A stretch of DNA of 64,000 nucleotides from Isoptericola halotolerans (GTDB taxonomy: Bacteria; Actinomycetota; Actinomycetes; Actinomycetales; Cellulomonadaceae). Below are positions 34,036 to 42,957 of this stretch, piece after piece (position 1 is the stretch's first letter; every line of letters begins with the position of its first letter). A program made the translations under genes and the position numbers. The DNA lies in contig NZ_JABEZU010000002.1 in NCBI RefSeq assembly GCF_013149785.1, forward strand, positions 248,001-312,000. The letters are read 5' to 3'. The notes beneath the pieces were generated by a model. That model was not told the origin of the DNA. It worked only from the letters and a program-made list of their open reading frames with translations, and did no database searches.

Positions 34036-35744
34036 GCGACAGCGGTCACGCTCCCGTCCCGGAGCAGCAGCGCCCGACGCCCTCCGGGTCCGCCGCGGTC
34101 CCCGACGAGGGCCTGCAGTGGCGCCGTGTCCACCCGGTCACGCCGTTCGTGCGGGGATGGGCGATCATCGTCGCCCTGCTCTTCGTGGTCACGCAGCAGA
34201 GCTTCGAGGGGATCCCGTACGGCGAGCTCGTCGACGACGTCGCCCAGGTCTGGTGGGTGTTCGTCCTCGGCATCCTCGGCGTGCTGGCCGTGGTCTTCGG
34301 GTTCGCCGCCCTGTCCTGGCGGATGACCTCCTTCGCCGTCGACGACGACGCCGCCCACCTGCGCAAGGGCATCCTGTTCCGGCAGCAGCGGCACGCGAGG
34401 CTCGACCGCCTGCAGGCGGTGGACGTGCGCCAGCCGCTGCTGGCGCGGCTCTTCGGCCTGGCCGAGCTCACGCTCGAGGTCGCCGGCGGGTCGGACTCGG
34501 CGGTCGCGATCGGGTTCCTTCGCCTGGACGACGCCACGGCCCTGCGCGCCGACCTGCTCGCCCGGGCGGCCGGGGTGAAGGCGCGCAGGTCAGGACCGGC
34601 ACCCGCCGTGCCGGACCCGGCGGACGCGGCCGACACCTCGTCGGCCGAACCGGGTGCCGGACGGGCAGCGGCGGCCGAGCCAGGCTCCGGTGACGGCCGG
34701 CCGGACGGGCAGGTGCCCCTGGTGGCTGTCGAGGCCCCGGAGAACCAGGTGTACGAGGTGCCGCCTGCCCGCCTGCTGGGTTCCCTCGTGCGGCTGCCTG
34801 CGGTCTGGGTCTCCCTGATCCTGTTCGTCGGGCTGGGCGTCGTCGTGGCCCTGACGCGCAACGTCGGTCTGCTGTTCTCGCTGCTGCCCGCCGTCCTCGG
34901 CGTGGGGACCTTCCTGTTCAACCGGTTCGCCGGGGAGTTCGGGTTCCGGGCCGCGGTGTCGCCCGACGGCATCCGGCTGCGGCACGGTCTGCTCGAGACC
35001 CGCTCCCAGACGATCCCGCCGGGCCGGGTGCAGGCCATCGAGCTGAGCCAGGGCCTCTGGTGGCGCGGCAAGGACTGGTGGCGGATCAAGGTGAACGTGG
35101 CGGGCTACGGCGTCGAGGGCAGCGAGGGCACGCAGAGCGTGCTGCTGCCCGTGGGCCCGCGGCAGGAGGCACTCACCGCGATGTGGCTCGTGCTGCCCGA
35201 CCTCGGCACGCCGGACCCCGCAGCGCTCGTCGACGAAGGGCTGACGGGCGACGCCCGCACCGACCGCAGCTTCACGACGAGCCCGCGCCGGGCGCTGATC
35301 CTGGACCCGCTGACCTGGCGCCGCAACGGCTTCGCCGTCACCGACCGGGCTCTGCTGCTGCGTGGGGGCCGGCTGACCCGCCGTCTCACCGTCGTGCCGC
35401 ACGAGCGCACCCAGTCGCTGGGCCTCCAGCAGGGCCCGTGGCAGCGACGTCGTGGGGTGGCCTCGTTCACCGTGCACTCCACCCCGGGGCCCATCAGTCC
35501 CGCCGTGCACCACCTCGACGCGCCCGACGCGGCGCGGCTCATCGACGCCCAGGCGGTGCGGGCCCGCACCGCCCGTGCGCAGCAGACACCGGAGCGCTGG
35601 ATGGAGACCGTCGCCGCGGTCGCGGCGGCCGCCGAGCCGACCGACCAGTCGGACCGCCAGATGACCGACCAGCCGACCGGCGAGCCGGTGGCCGAGCGGT
35701 CGGACGCACCCGCCGCCCGCCCGACGAGCGAGGGCGACGCGTGA
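34032..35744 (+). CDS. Large membrane protein with several PH domains (YdbT-like)
   Basis: The 570-residue protein has two pairs of membrane helices (about residues 45-100 and 250-300). There are at least two, probably three, bPH2 domains. The first contains HLRKGILFRQQRHARLDRLQAVDVRQPL, the second GIRLRHGLLETRSQTIPPGRVQAIEL, the third LLLRGGRLTRRLTVVPHERTQSLGL (each quoted only in part here as recognisable blocks). An Asp/Ala/Gly-rich linker and a disordered C-terminus are present. GTGA overlaps on both sides place it inside the coupled operon. Confidence 0.8.
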   Translation: MSDSGHAPVPEQQRPTPSGSAAVPDEGLQWRRVHPVTPFVRGWAIIVALLFVVTQQSFEGIPYGELVDDVAQVWWVFVLGILGVLAVVFGFAALSWRMTSFAVDDDAAHLRKGILFRQQRHARLDRLQAVDVRQPLLARLFGLAELTLEVAGGSDSAVAIGFLRLDDATALRADLLARAAGVKARRSGPAPAVPDPADAADTSSAEPGAGRAAAAEPGSGDGRPDGQVPLVAVEAPENQVYEVPPARLLGSLVRLPAVWVSLILFVGLGVVVALTRNVGLLFSLLPAVLGVGTFLFNRFAGEFGFRAAVSPDGIRLRHGLLETRSQTIPPGRVQAIELSQGLWWRGKDWWRIKVNVAGYGVEGSEGTQSVLLPVGPRQEALTAMWLVLPDLGTPDPAALVDEGLTGDARTDRSFTTSPRRALILDPLTWRRNGFAVTDRALLLRGGRLTRRLTVVPHERTQSLGLQQGPWQRRRGVASFTVHSTPGPISPAVHHLDAPDAARLIDAQAVRARTARAQQTPERWMETVAAVAAAAEPTDQSDRQMTDQPTGEPVAERSDAPAARPTSEGDA

Positions 35745-36709
35745 GCCTGCCGCTGTCGGACGGCCCGGTGGGAGGTGCGCGACCGGGCCGCCTCGGCGTC
35801 GGTGTCCTCGGGGCAGGGCGCGTCGGCGCGGTCCTCGGCAGCGCGCTGCGCTCGGCGGGGCACGCGGTCGTGGGGGCGAGCGGCGTCTCGGAGGACTCGC
35901 GCGAACGGATCGCGACGCTCCTGCCGGGGGTGGAGAACCTCGAGATCCCCGACGTCGTCGAGCGCGCCGAGCTGGTGCTGCTCGCGGTCCCGGACGACGC
36001 GCTGGCCGACCTGGTCGCCGGGCTCGCGGAGGTCGGGGCCTGGCAGGGCGGGCAGATCGTGGCGCACACCTCCGGCCGCTACGGCACCGACGTGCTCGCT
36101 CCCGCGCAGAGCGCCGGAGCGATCCCGTTGGCGATCCACCCGGCGATGACCTTCACGGGGACCTCGCTCGATCTCGCGCGCCTGATCGGCTGCACGTTCG
36201 CGGTCACGGCGCCGGGGCCCGTGCTCCCCATCGGGCAGGCGCTGGTCGTGGAGATCGGGGGTGAGCCCGTGGTCGTCGACGAGAGCGCCCGCGGCCTGTA
36301 TCACGCGGCCCTCGCCCACGGCGCGAACCACCTGGTCGTGCTCGTCGCGCAGGCCGCGCAGGCCCTGGAGGCCGCCGGGATCGACCGGCCGGGCAGGCTG
36401 CTCGCCCCGCTGCTCGGCGCGGCGCTCGACGGCGCGACCCGGTCCGCGGACGTCCGTGACGGCGTCGGGCCCGGTGCGATCGCGGCCCTCACCGGGCCGG
36501 TGTCGCGCGGTGACGTGGGGACCGTGGCCACCCACCTCGAGGTCCTCGGCGACCTCGCCGCCCGCACCGGGGCCACCGACGTCCCGGACAGCTACATGCA
36601 GCTCGCGAGGGGCGCCACCCGGCGTGCGCTCGCGAGCCACCGTATCGACGAGGACGCTGCGCGCACGCTGCTCGACGTCCTCGGTGCACCACCCCAGGAG
36701 AAGGAATGA
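35741..36709 (+). CDS. DUF2520 Rossmann-fold protein
   Basis: The 322-residue protein has an N-terminal NAD(P)-binding domain (GVLGAGRVGAVLGSALRSAG) and a C-terminal DUF2520 helical domain (YHAALAHGANHLVVL; GATRSADVRDGVGPGAIAAL). It is related to ketopantoate/F420-dependent NADP reductases. It sits directly before panC, overlapping it by 4 bp, in many actinobacteria. A role in pantothenate synthesis is therefore often suspected, but the reaction is unproven. Confidence 0.87.
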   Translation: MSLPLSDGPVGGARPGRLGVGVLGAGRVGAVLGSALRSAGHAVVGASGVSEDSRERIATLLPGVENLEIPDVVERAELVLLAVPDDALADLVAGLAEVGAWQGGQIVAHTSGRYGTDVLAPAQSAGAIPLAIHPAMTFTGTSLDLARLIGCTFAVTAPGPVLPIGQALVVEIGGEPVVVDESARGLYHAALAHGANHLVVLVAQAAQALEAAGIDRPGRLLAPLLGAALDGATRSADVRDGVGPGAIAALTGPVSRGDVGTVATHLEVLGDLAARTGATDVPDSYMQLARGATRRALASHRIDEDAARTLLDVLGAPPQEKE

Positions 36710-37683
36710 CGACCCCCGCAGAACGAGAGACGGCGTCGCAGCACGGCCCCGGGCCGTCGGGGCCCACCATCGTGAGGACCCGCGCCGACCTGCGCGACGC
36801 CATGGCGATGTGGGCACTCACCGCACCGGCCGCCACCGACCGCCGCGCCGTCGTCATGACGATGGGGGCGCTGCACGAGGGCCACCTCGACCTGGTGCGC
36901 CGCGCCCGGGCGGAGGCCGGGCCCGGCGGTCAGGTCCTCGTGACCGTCTTCGTCAACCCGCTGCAGTTCGGCGCCGGCGAGGACCTCGACGCCTATCCCC
37001 GGGACCTGGACCGGGACGTCTCGCTGTTGGCCGAGACGGGCGCCGACGTCGTCTACGCACCCACGCCGGACGTCGTCTACCCCGACGGCGACCCGGTCGT
37101 CCGTGTCAGCGCAGGTCAGATCGGTGAGGTGCTGGAGGGGGCCTTCCGTCCCGGGCACCTGGACGGCGTGCTCACCGTGGTCCTCAAGCTGCTGCACCAG
37201 ACGCGCCCCGACGTCGCGCTCTTCGGCCAGAAGGACGCCCAGCAGCTCCTCGCGGTGCGGCGCATGGTGCGTGACCTCGACCTCGACGTCGAGGTCGTCG
37301 GCGTGCCGACCCGGCGCGACGAGGACGGCCTCGCGCTGTCCTCGCGCAACGCCTACCTGTCCGCCGAGGAGCGAGACTCCGCGCTCGCGCTGTCCCGCGC
37401 GCTGCGCGCCGGGGAGCAGCAGGCGACCGACGGGGCGGGTGCCGCGGCCGTGCGGGCGACCACCTCGGGAATCCTCAACGAGGCCACCGACGTTGTGGTG
37501 GACTACCTCGCGCTCGTCGACCCGGATACCGTGGAGGAGGTTCCCCCCGAGCACACCGGACCCGCGCTCCTGCTCGTCGCGGCGCGCGTGGGGACCACCC
37601 GACTGATCGACAACCAGGCCGTGGACGTCGTCGCGCCTTCCGACGGCAACGAACCTCCAGGCCAGGAGGCATCCCGTGACTGA
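36706..37683 (+). CDS. panC: Pantothenate synthetase
   Basis: The 325-residue enzyme ligates pantoate and beta-alanine with ATP. The HIGH-like ATP motif [16 protein letters not shown], the VFVNPLQFG block, [23 protein letters not shown] and the KMSKS-like SSRNAYLS are all present. It has a 24-residue N-terminal extension. Its start overlaps the DUF2520 stop, and its stop region overlaps panD by 8 bp. Confidence 0.95.
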   Translation: MTTPAERETASQHGPGPSGPTIVRTRADLRDAMAMWALTAPAATDRRAVVMTMGALHEGHLDLVRRARAEAGPGGQVLVTVFVNPLQFGAGEDLDAYPRDLDRDVSLLAETGADVVYAPTPDVVYPDGDPVVRVSAGQIGEVLEGAFRPGHLDGVLTVVLKLLHQTRPDVALFGQKDAQQLLAVRRMVRDLDLDVEVVGVPTRRDEDGLALSSRNAYLSAEERDSALALSRALRAGEQQATDGAGAAAVRATTSGILNEATDVVVDYLALVDPDTVEEVPPEHTGPALLLVAARVGTTRLIDNQAVDVVAPSDGNEPPGQEASRD

Positions 37684-38182
37684 CCAGACCGCACCGTCCG
37701 CCGGCACGCACGGCGCCCCCGGGCACAGCCCGTCCGCGTCCTCGCGCCGCCCGGCGTCCCTGCAGCGCCCGATGATGATCGGCAAGATCCATCGCGCCAC
37801 CGTGACCCAGGCGGACCTGCACTATGTGGGATCGATCACGGTCGACACGGACCTGCTCGAGGCCGCGGACCTGATCCCCGGCCAGCAGGTGGACGTCGTG
37901 GACGTCGACAACGGCGCCCGGCTGACCACCTACGTCATCCCCGGGGAGGCGGGCTCCGGGCAGATCAGCATCAACGGCGCCGCCGCGCACCTGGTGCACC
38001 CGGGTGACACCGTCATCATCATCGCCTACGGCATGCTCTCGGACGCCGACGCCCGCAGCTTCCTGCCGCACGTGGTGTTCGTCGACGGCGAGAACCGGAT
38101 CGTGCAGATCGACGACGACCCGGGGCAGGTCCCGGACGGCTTCGGGCTGGTCAGCTCCGGCATCCCCCTCGCCGCACGGTGA
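37676..38182 (+). CDS. panD: Aspartate 1-decarboxylase
   Basis: The 168-residue pyruvoyl enzyme makes beta-alanine for pantothenate. The self-cleavage site is Gly52-Ser53 in [10 protein letters not shown]; the Ser becomes the pyruvoyl group. Usual proenzymes place this Ser near residue 25, so the GTG start gives about 28 extra Ser/Pro-rich residues. Alternative Met codons at 33 and 34 would give normal length, but the GTG overlap with panC supports coupling. Confidence 0.92.
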   Translation: MTDQTAPSAGTHGAPGHSPSASSRRPASLQRPMMIGKIHRATVTQADLHYVGSITVDTDLLEAADLIPGQQVDVVDVDNGARLTTYVIPGEAGSGQISINGAAAHLVHPGDTVIIIAYGMLSDADARSFLPHVVFVDGENRIVQIDDDPGQVPDGFGLVSSGIPLAAR

Positions 38183-39855
38183 GGGAGGCCCGGCTCGCTC
38201 GCACCCTCGCCGCACCCGCTGCGGGCTGGACGGCGCACGCGGACGCCGTCGTCGTCGGCTCCGGCATCGCCGGGCTGACCGCAGCGCTCGAGCTGCGCAC
38301 CCGGGTGCCGCACGTGCTGCTGGTGACGAAGGCCGCCCTGCTCTCCGGGTCGACCGTGTGGGCGCAGGGCGGGATCGCGGCGGCGCTGCACCCGGACGAC
38401 ACCCCGGCCGCGCACCAGCACGACACGCTCGTCGCCGGCGGGGGCCTGAGCGACCCGGCCGCCGTCGAGGTGCTCGTGACCGAGGGTCCCGACCGGGTGC
38501 GCGAGCTGGTCGCCCGCGGTGCGACGTTCGACCGGGCGGACGACGGCGGCATCGCGCTCACGCGGGAGGGCGGTCACCGGGCCGACCGCATCGCGCACGC
38601 CGGCGGTGACGCCACGGGGGCTGAGATATCGCGCGCGCTGGTCGCCCAGATCGAGGCGGTCCGGGACGATCCCGGCATCGAGGTGATCGAGAACGCGCTG
38701 GTCCTCGACGTCCTCACCGGGGCGCCGTCGTCGGAGGGTCCGGGGCCGGTCGCCGGCGTGACGCTGCACGTCCGCGGCGAGGGGTCGCGCGACGGTGTCG
38801 GCGCGGTGCTGTCGCCGACGGTCGTGCTGGCGACCGGGGGAGTGGGGCAGGTCTTCCGCTCCTCGACCAACCCGCCGGGGGCCACGGCGGACGGCATCGC
38901 CGCTGCGTTGCGGGCCGGTGCCGAGCTCGCCGACCTCGAGTTCGTGCAGTTCCATCCCACGGTGCTGTGGCTCGGGGCGGGAGCGCGGGGCCAGCTGCCG
39001 CTCATCAGCGAGGCGGTGCGTGGCGAGGGGGCGTTGCTGCTGGACGTCGCCGGGTACCGGTTCATGCCGGACGCGCACCCCATGGCGGAGCTCGCCCCGC
39101 GGGACGTCGTGGCGCACGCGATCGTGCGACAGATGGCGGCCACGACGGCGGACCACGTGCTGCTCGACGCCCGCGCGCTCGGCGCCGACTTCCTGCGGCG
39201 CCGCTTCCCCGGCATCACGGCGCGGCTCCTCGGGATGGGGATCGACTGGACCGAGGAGCCGGTACCGGTGGCTCCGGCTCAGCATTACCACTCGGGCGGT
39301 GTCGTCACGGACCTGCACGGCCGCACATCGGTGCCGGGGCTCTACGCGGTCGGCGAGGTGGCCCGCACCGGCGTGCACGGCGCCAACCGGCTGGCCTCCA
39401 ACTCGCTGCTCGAAGGGCTGGTGTTCGCGCACCGCGCGGCTGCCGACGTCGTCCGGCGCTTCGAGGCGGGCGAGCTGGCAAGGGCTCCGGAGGTCGTCGA
39501 CCGGCCCGGGGAGTCGGCGCTGGTCGCGGCGGTCGCCCGGTCGAGGGTGCAGCGAGCGGCCTCGGAGGGCGCGGGGCCGGTCCGGTCGGCGGAGTCGTCG
39601 GCCCGCGCGGACGCCGCGCTGGCCGGGGTGACGACGGCGGCGCACCGGGAGGCGGACGTCGTCGCGGCGCCGCAGGCGGCCGAGTGGGAGACCACGAACG
39701 TCCACCAGGTCGCGCGGGCGCTGGTGCGCGCCGCCTGGGTGCGGACGGAGAGCCGTGGCGGGCACTTCCGGACGGACTTCCCGGACCGTGACCCCGCGTG
39801 GGAGCGGAGGGTCACGGCGTCGCTGGCCGCCGACGGCACCCTCGTCGTGCGGTAG
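38179..39855 (+). CDS. nadB: L-aspartate oxidase
   Basis: The 558-residue flavoprotein oxidises aspartate to iminoaspartate for NAD synthesis. The FAD motif [38 protein letters not shown], and [20 protein letters not shown] are visible. The GTG start overlaps panD by 4 bp. Quinolinate synthase (nadA) is not next to it, and nadC lies on the opposite strand, so the usual nadA-nadB-nadC order is broken here. Confidence 0.93.
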   Translation: MREARLARTLAAPAAGWTAHADAVVVGSGIAGLTAALELRTRVPHVLLVTKAALLSGSTVWAQGGIAAALHPDDTPAAHQHDTLVAGGGLSDPAAVEVLVTEGPDRVRELVARGATFDRADDGGIALTREGGHRADRIAHAGGDATGAEISRALVAQIEAVRDDPGIEVIENALVLDVLTGAPSSEGPGPVAGVTLHVRGEGSRDGVGAVLSPTVVLATGGVGQVFRSSTNPPGATADGIAAALRAGAELADLEFVQFHPTVLWLGAGARGQLPLISEAVRGEGALLLDVAGYRFMPDAHPMAELAPRDVVAHAIVRQMAATTADHVLLDARALGADFLRRRFPGITARLLGMGIDWTEEPVPVAPAQHYHSGGVVTDLHGRTSVPGLYAVGEVARTGVHGANRLASNSLLEGLVFAHRAAADVVRRFEAGELARAPEVVDRPGESALVAAVARSRVQRAASEGAGPVRSAESSARADAALAGVTTAAHREADVVAAPQAAEWETTNVHQVARALVRAAWVRTESRGGHFRTDFPDRDPAWERRVTASLAADGTLVVR

Positions 39856-39877
39856 CGCTCGGCCCGGGGGGAGCGCT
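39854..39877. terminator. Bidirectional terminator candidate between nadB and nadC
   Basis: AGCGCTC at 39854-39860 pairs with GAGCGCT at 39871-39877, with a G-rich 10-nt loop. The arms overlap the stop codons of both convergent genes. Confidence 0.45.
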
Positions 39878-40860
39878 CAGCCCTGCAGGTCGAGGGCCAG
39901 GTCGAGGATCGGCGCCGAGTGCGTCAGCGCACCGACCGACAGGTAGTCCACCCCGGTCGACGCCACCTCTCGCGCCCGGTCGATCGTGAGGTTGCCGGTG
40001 GCCTCGAGCTCGACGTGCTCGGCCACGCCGTCGCGCCCCTGGCGTTCCCGGACGGCGGTCACGGTGGCGGCGAGCACCGGGGTGGTCATGTTGTCCAGGA
40101 GCAGGAAGTCGGCCCCGGCGTCGAGGGCCTCCATGGCCTGGGCGGTGGTGTCCGCCTCGACCTGGACCAGGACGTCGGGGAACGTGGTCCGGACCGCGCG
40201 GATCGCGGCGGCCACGCCACCGGCGGCGACGACGTGGTTGTCCTTGACCATCGCGACGTCGTAGAGGCCCATCCGCTTGTTCGTGCCGCCCCCGGCGCGG
40301 ACGGCGTACTTGTCGAGGGCCCGGAGCCCTGGCGTGGTCTTGCGGGTGTCGAGGACCTGGGCTCCCGTGCCGGCGAGCTCGCGGCTGAACGCCGCCGCGG
40401 CGGTGGCCACCCCGGAGGCGCGGGAGGCGAGGTTGAGCAGGGTGCGCTCGGCGACGAGCAGCACCTGGGTGCGGCCGGTGAGCGTGGCGAGGACCTGCCC
40501 GGGGACGACGGCGTCGCCGTCCTGGGCCCGGAAGGTCACCTCGGGGGTCGGCAGGGCGAGCCGGGCGGCGGTCTGTCGCAACGTCTCGACGACCACGACC
40601 AGGCCGGCGACGGTCCCTTCCTCGCGGGCGACCAGCTCAGCGGTACCGGTGGCCGACGGCGGGACGGTCGCCTGGGTGGTCACGTCCCGGCCCGGTGCGG
40701 GGCCGAGGTCCTCCGCGAGCGCGATCTCGACGGTCCGGGTGATCCAGGCAGGGTCGAGTCCCGGTTCGACGGCGGACGGGGCCGCGACGGACGAGGACTC
40801 GCCGGCGGAGGGCTCGGTGGCCGGGGACTCGTGGGGCCGAGGGCTCTGGGGCGTGCTCAC
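39877..40860 (-). CDS. nadC: Nicotinate-nucleotide pyrophosphorylase (carboxylating)
   Basis: The 327-residue enzyme turns quinolinate and PRPP into nicotinate mononucleotide. Conserved blocks are LDTRKTTPGLRALDKYAV, AGGGTNKRMGLYDVAMVKDNH, VQVEADTTAQAMEA and SVGALTHSAP. GTG was chosen near the family start. An upstream ATG at 40914 would add 18 Gly/Arg-rich residues and has a purine-rich stretch too close to serve well. The first 35 residues are low complexity. It is inverted relative to nadB. Confidence 0.9.
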   Translation of the reverse strand: MSTPQSPRPHESPATEPSAGESSSVAAPSAVEPGLDPAWITRTVEIALAEDLGPAPGRDVTTQATVPPSATGTAELVAREEGTVAGLVVVVETLRQTAARLALPTPEVTFRAQDGDAVVPGQVLATLTGRTQVLLVAERTLLNLASRASGVATAAAAFSRELAGTGAQVLDTRKTTPGLRALDKYAVRAGGGTNKRMGLYDVAMVKDNHVVAAGGVAAAIRAVRTTFPDVLVQVEADTTAQAMEALDAGADFLLLDNMTTPVLAATVTAVRERQGRDGVAEHVELEATGNLTIDRAREVASTGVDYLSVGALTHSAPILDLALDLQG

Positions 40861-40962
40861 GGCGTCACGGTACCCGCCGCAGTCCCCAGGGCCCCTCCCG
40901 CCGCGGGTCGCCATCCCTCCCGCTGTGGGTGAGGGGGAGAGGAGGGGATGGGGTTGTGTTAG

Positions 40963-40982
40963 TGTATTAAGGTCTTAGTACA
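40963..40982. promoter_or_regulatory. GntR/YtrA-type operator
   Basis: TGTATTAAG and CTTAGTACA form a near-perfect 9-bp inverted repeat (one mismatch) around a 2-bp centre, in a markedly AT-rich patch 18 bp before the regulator start. A TTGTGT -35 candidate precedes it at 40954-40959. It is the probable autoregulatory site of the GntR protein. Confidence 0.6.
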
Positions 40983-41000
40983 GCAACACAGGAGGTGGGC

Positions 41001-41405
41001 GTGGAGTTCGACACCGGTGCACCCATCTGGGGCCAGCTGGTCACCGAGTTCTCCCGGCGCATCGTCACCGGGGAGTGGGCGGCGGGCAGCAGGATCCCGG
41101 GGGTCCGCGAGCTCGCTTCCGAGCTCGGCGTCAACCCCAACACCGTCCAGCGTGCGCTCGCCGAGCTGGAGCGGCGTGGGCTCTGCCGCTCCGAGCGGAC
41201 CGCCGGCCGGTTCGTCACCTCCGACGAGGAGCGGATCGACGCGATCCGCGCCGAGCTCGCCCACGTGGCGGCCGACGACTTCATCCGTCGAGCGCGAGGG
41301 CTGGGCATGCGCCCGGCGCAGGCGCTCCACCTGATCGAGGAGAGATGGACCCATGGCGACCACACCCCTGCCGATGGCGCCCGAGGAGGCCACGATGACG
41401 TCTGA
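41001..41405 (+). CDS. GntR family regulator, YtrA type
   Basis: The 134-residue protein has a GntR winged helix (RIPGVRELASELGVNPNTVQ; ALAELERRGLCRSERTAGRF). Only a short C-terminal helical tail follows, which defines the YtrA branch. Such repressors control a linked ABC transporter, as here. The second of two possible GTG starts was taken because AGGAGG is 5 bp upstream. The ATPase gene overlaps its end by 11 bp. Confidence 0.9.
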   Translation: MEFDTGAPIWGQLVTEFSRRIVTGEWAAGSRIPGVRELASELGVNPNTVQRALAELERRGLCRSERTAGRFVTSDEERIDAIRAELAHVAADDFIRRARGLGMRPAQALHLIEERWTHGDHTPADGARGGHDDV

Positions 41406-42102
41406 GCACGCGCTGGTGAGCGTCCGTGGCCTCACCGTCCGCTACGGCACCCGCACCGCGCTCGACGATCTCGACCTGGAGCTGCCCGCGGGGCGGATCA
41501 TCGGCCTGCTGGGTGAGAACGGCTGCGGCAAGTCGACCCTGCTGAAGACGCTCGCCGGGCTCTACGCCGACTACACCGGCGAGGTGCGGGTGGGCGGACA
41601 CGCGCCAGGTCCGCGGTCCAAGGCGCTCGTCTCGTACCTGCCCGACCGCAGCTCGCTGCCGGACCACGTGCGGGTGCGCTACTGCCTCGACCTCTTCTCC
41701 GACATGTTCGCCGACTTCGACACGGCCAAGGCGCGCGAGATGATCGCGGGCTTCGGGCTGGACGAGTCGATGCGGCTCAAGGAGATGTCGAAGGGGATGC
41801 GCGAGAAGGTCCAGGTATCGCTCGCCATGGCGCGCCGGGCGCGGGTCTTCCTGCTCGACGAACCGATCTCCGGGGTCGACCCGGCCGCACGGGACGGGAT
41901 CCTCGACCGCATCCTCGGCAACCTGGAGCCGGGGTCGTCGTTGCTCGTCGCCACCCACCTCGTGCACGACCTCGAGACCACGTTGGACTCGGTGGTGATC
42001 ATGCGCCACGGCAAGGTGCTGCTCGAGGGTGAGGTCGACGACCTGCGGGCCGAGCACGGATCCAGCCTCGACCAGATCTTCCGGAAGGTGTACCGCTCAT
42101 GA
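41395..42102 (+). CDS. ABC transporter ATP-binding protein (YtrB-like)
   Basis: The 235-residue ATPase has Walker A LLGENGCGKSTLL, a signature variant KEMSKGMREKVQVSLAMA, Walker B VFLLDEPISGVDP and H-loop ATHLVHDLE. The modified signature is common in the YtrB/YxlF group. The ATG preceded by GAGGAGG was used; an ATG at 41353 with GAGGAGAG upstream would add 14 residues. It works with the permease that overlaps its stop. Confidence 0.9.
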   Translation: MTSEHALVSVRGLTVRYGTRTALDDLDLELPAGRIIGLLGENGCGKSTLLKTLAGLYADYTGEVRVGGHAPGPRSKALVSYLPDRSSLPDHVRVRYCLDLFSDMFADFDTAKAREMIAGFGLDESMRLKEMSKGMREKVQVSLAMARRARVFLLDEPISGVDPAARDGILDRILGNLEPGSSLLVATHLVHDLETTLDSVVIMRHGKVLLEGEVDDLRAEHGSSLDQIFRKVYRS

Positions 42103-42917
42103 TCACGCTGCTCAAGCACGAGGTCGTCCAGACCCGCGCGATGCTCGGACTGGTGGGGCTGGTGGCCCTGCTGGTGACGGCCGTCGGTGCCCTGTTCGCC
42201 GCGACCGGCTGGCCGGCGCTCGCCCCCTTCGGGCTGGTGCTCGTGGTGGCCGCGGCCTTCGGTCTCGTCCCGGCGGCCCAGATCGTGCTGGCCGTCGCCT
42301 ACTGGCGGTCCGGCTACGGCCGCATGGGCCACCTCACCCACACCTTCCCCGTCCGGGGGTCGACCATCTACTGGGCCAAGACCGTCTGGGCCTGGGCGGT
42401 GTCGCTCCTCGGGGTCGCGCTGAGCGTCGGGCTCGTCCTGGCCGCTTCACCGCTGCTGGCGCGCGGTCTCGGGACGGACCGTGGTGACCTGTTCCGTCCC
42501 CTGCGTGAAGGCTGGGCGCTGCTCGCCGAGATGGCACCGGTCTGGGGGATCGCCGCCGCCGCGGCCGCTCTGGTCGTGCTGGTCCTGATCTGGCCGGTGC
42601 AGTACTTCTTCGCGGCCTCCGTCGGCAGCCAGGCTCCGCTGAACCGGCTGGGTGTCGGTGGGCCGGTCATCGTGTGGTTCGGTGTGTACTTCGTCACCCA
42701 GGTGCTCACCTTCGTCTCCTTCGCCGCCGTGCCGTTCGCGGTCGGGAGCGACGGCGAACGGCTCGCGATCGTCCGGTTCGACCTTTTCGCGGAGATGATG
42801 GCGGGCACCTCGGCCGAGGTGATGCCGATCGGGTTCCTGCCGTCGCTGCTGCTGATCACGGTGGTGTGCATCGGCTGGACCGTGCACTCCTGGAACCGCC
42901 GGGTCTCGCTGGTCTGA
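42099..42917 (+). CDS. ABC transporter permease
   Basis: The 272-residue integral membrane protein has about six helices (near residues 15-37, 40-65, 88-115, 150-172, 188-212 and 242-262). It starts with the LLKHEVVQTRAML cytoplasmic helix typical for these permeases. The ATG overlaps the ATPase stop. Together with the ATPase and GntR repressor it forms a YtrA-type cassette, a group often induced by cell-wall-active compounds. Substrate unknown. Confidence 0.85.
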   Translation: MITLLKHEVVQTRAMLGLVGLVALLVTAVGALFAATGWPALAPFGLVLVVAAAFGLVPAAQIVLAVAYWRSGYGRMGHLTHTFPVRGSTIYWAKTVWAWAVSLLGVALSVGLVLAASPLLARGLGTDRGDLFRPLREGWALLAEMAPVWGIAAAAAALVVLVLIWPVQYFFAASVGSQAPLNRLGVGGPVIVWFGVYFVTQVLTFVSFAAVPFAVGSDGERLAIVRFDLFAEMMAGTSAEVMPIGFLPSLLLITVVCIGWTVHSWNRRVSLV

Positions 42918-42945
42918 GCGACGCGGGCCGGTGTGGCGACGCCCG

Positions 42946-42951
42946 TAGAAT
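42946..42951 (+). promoter_or_regulatory. -10 element of lysS (leaderless)
   Basis: TAGAAT lies 6 nt before the GTG start. Confidence 0.6.
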
Positions 42952-42957
42952 CGGACG

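Noticed and set aside
40861-40914. Longer nadC N-terminus from the ATG at 40914
   Set aside because: It would add a Gly/Arg-rich stretch not seen in the family, and its purine-rich site is only about two bases from the ATG.
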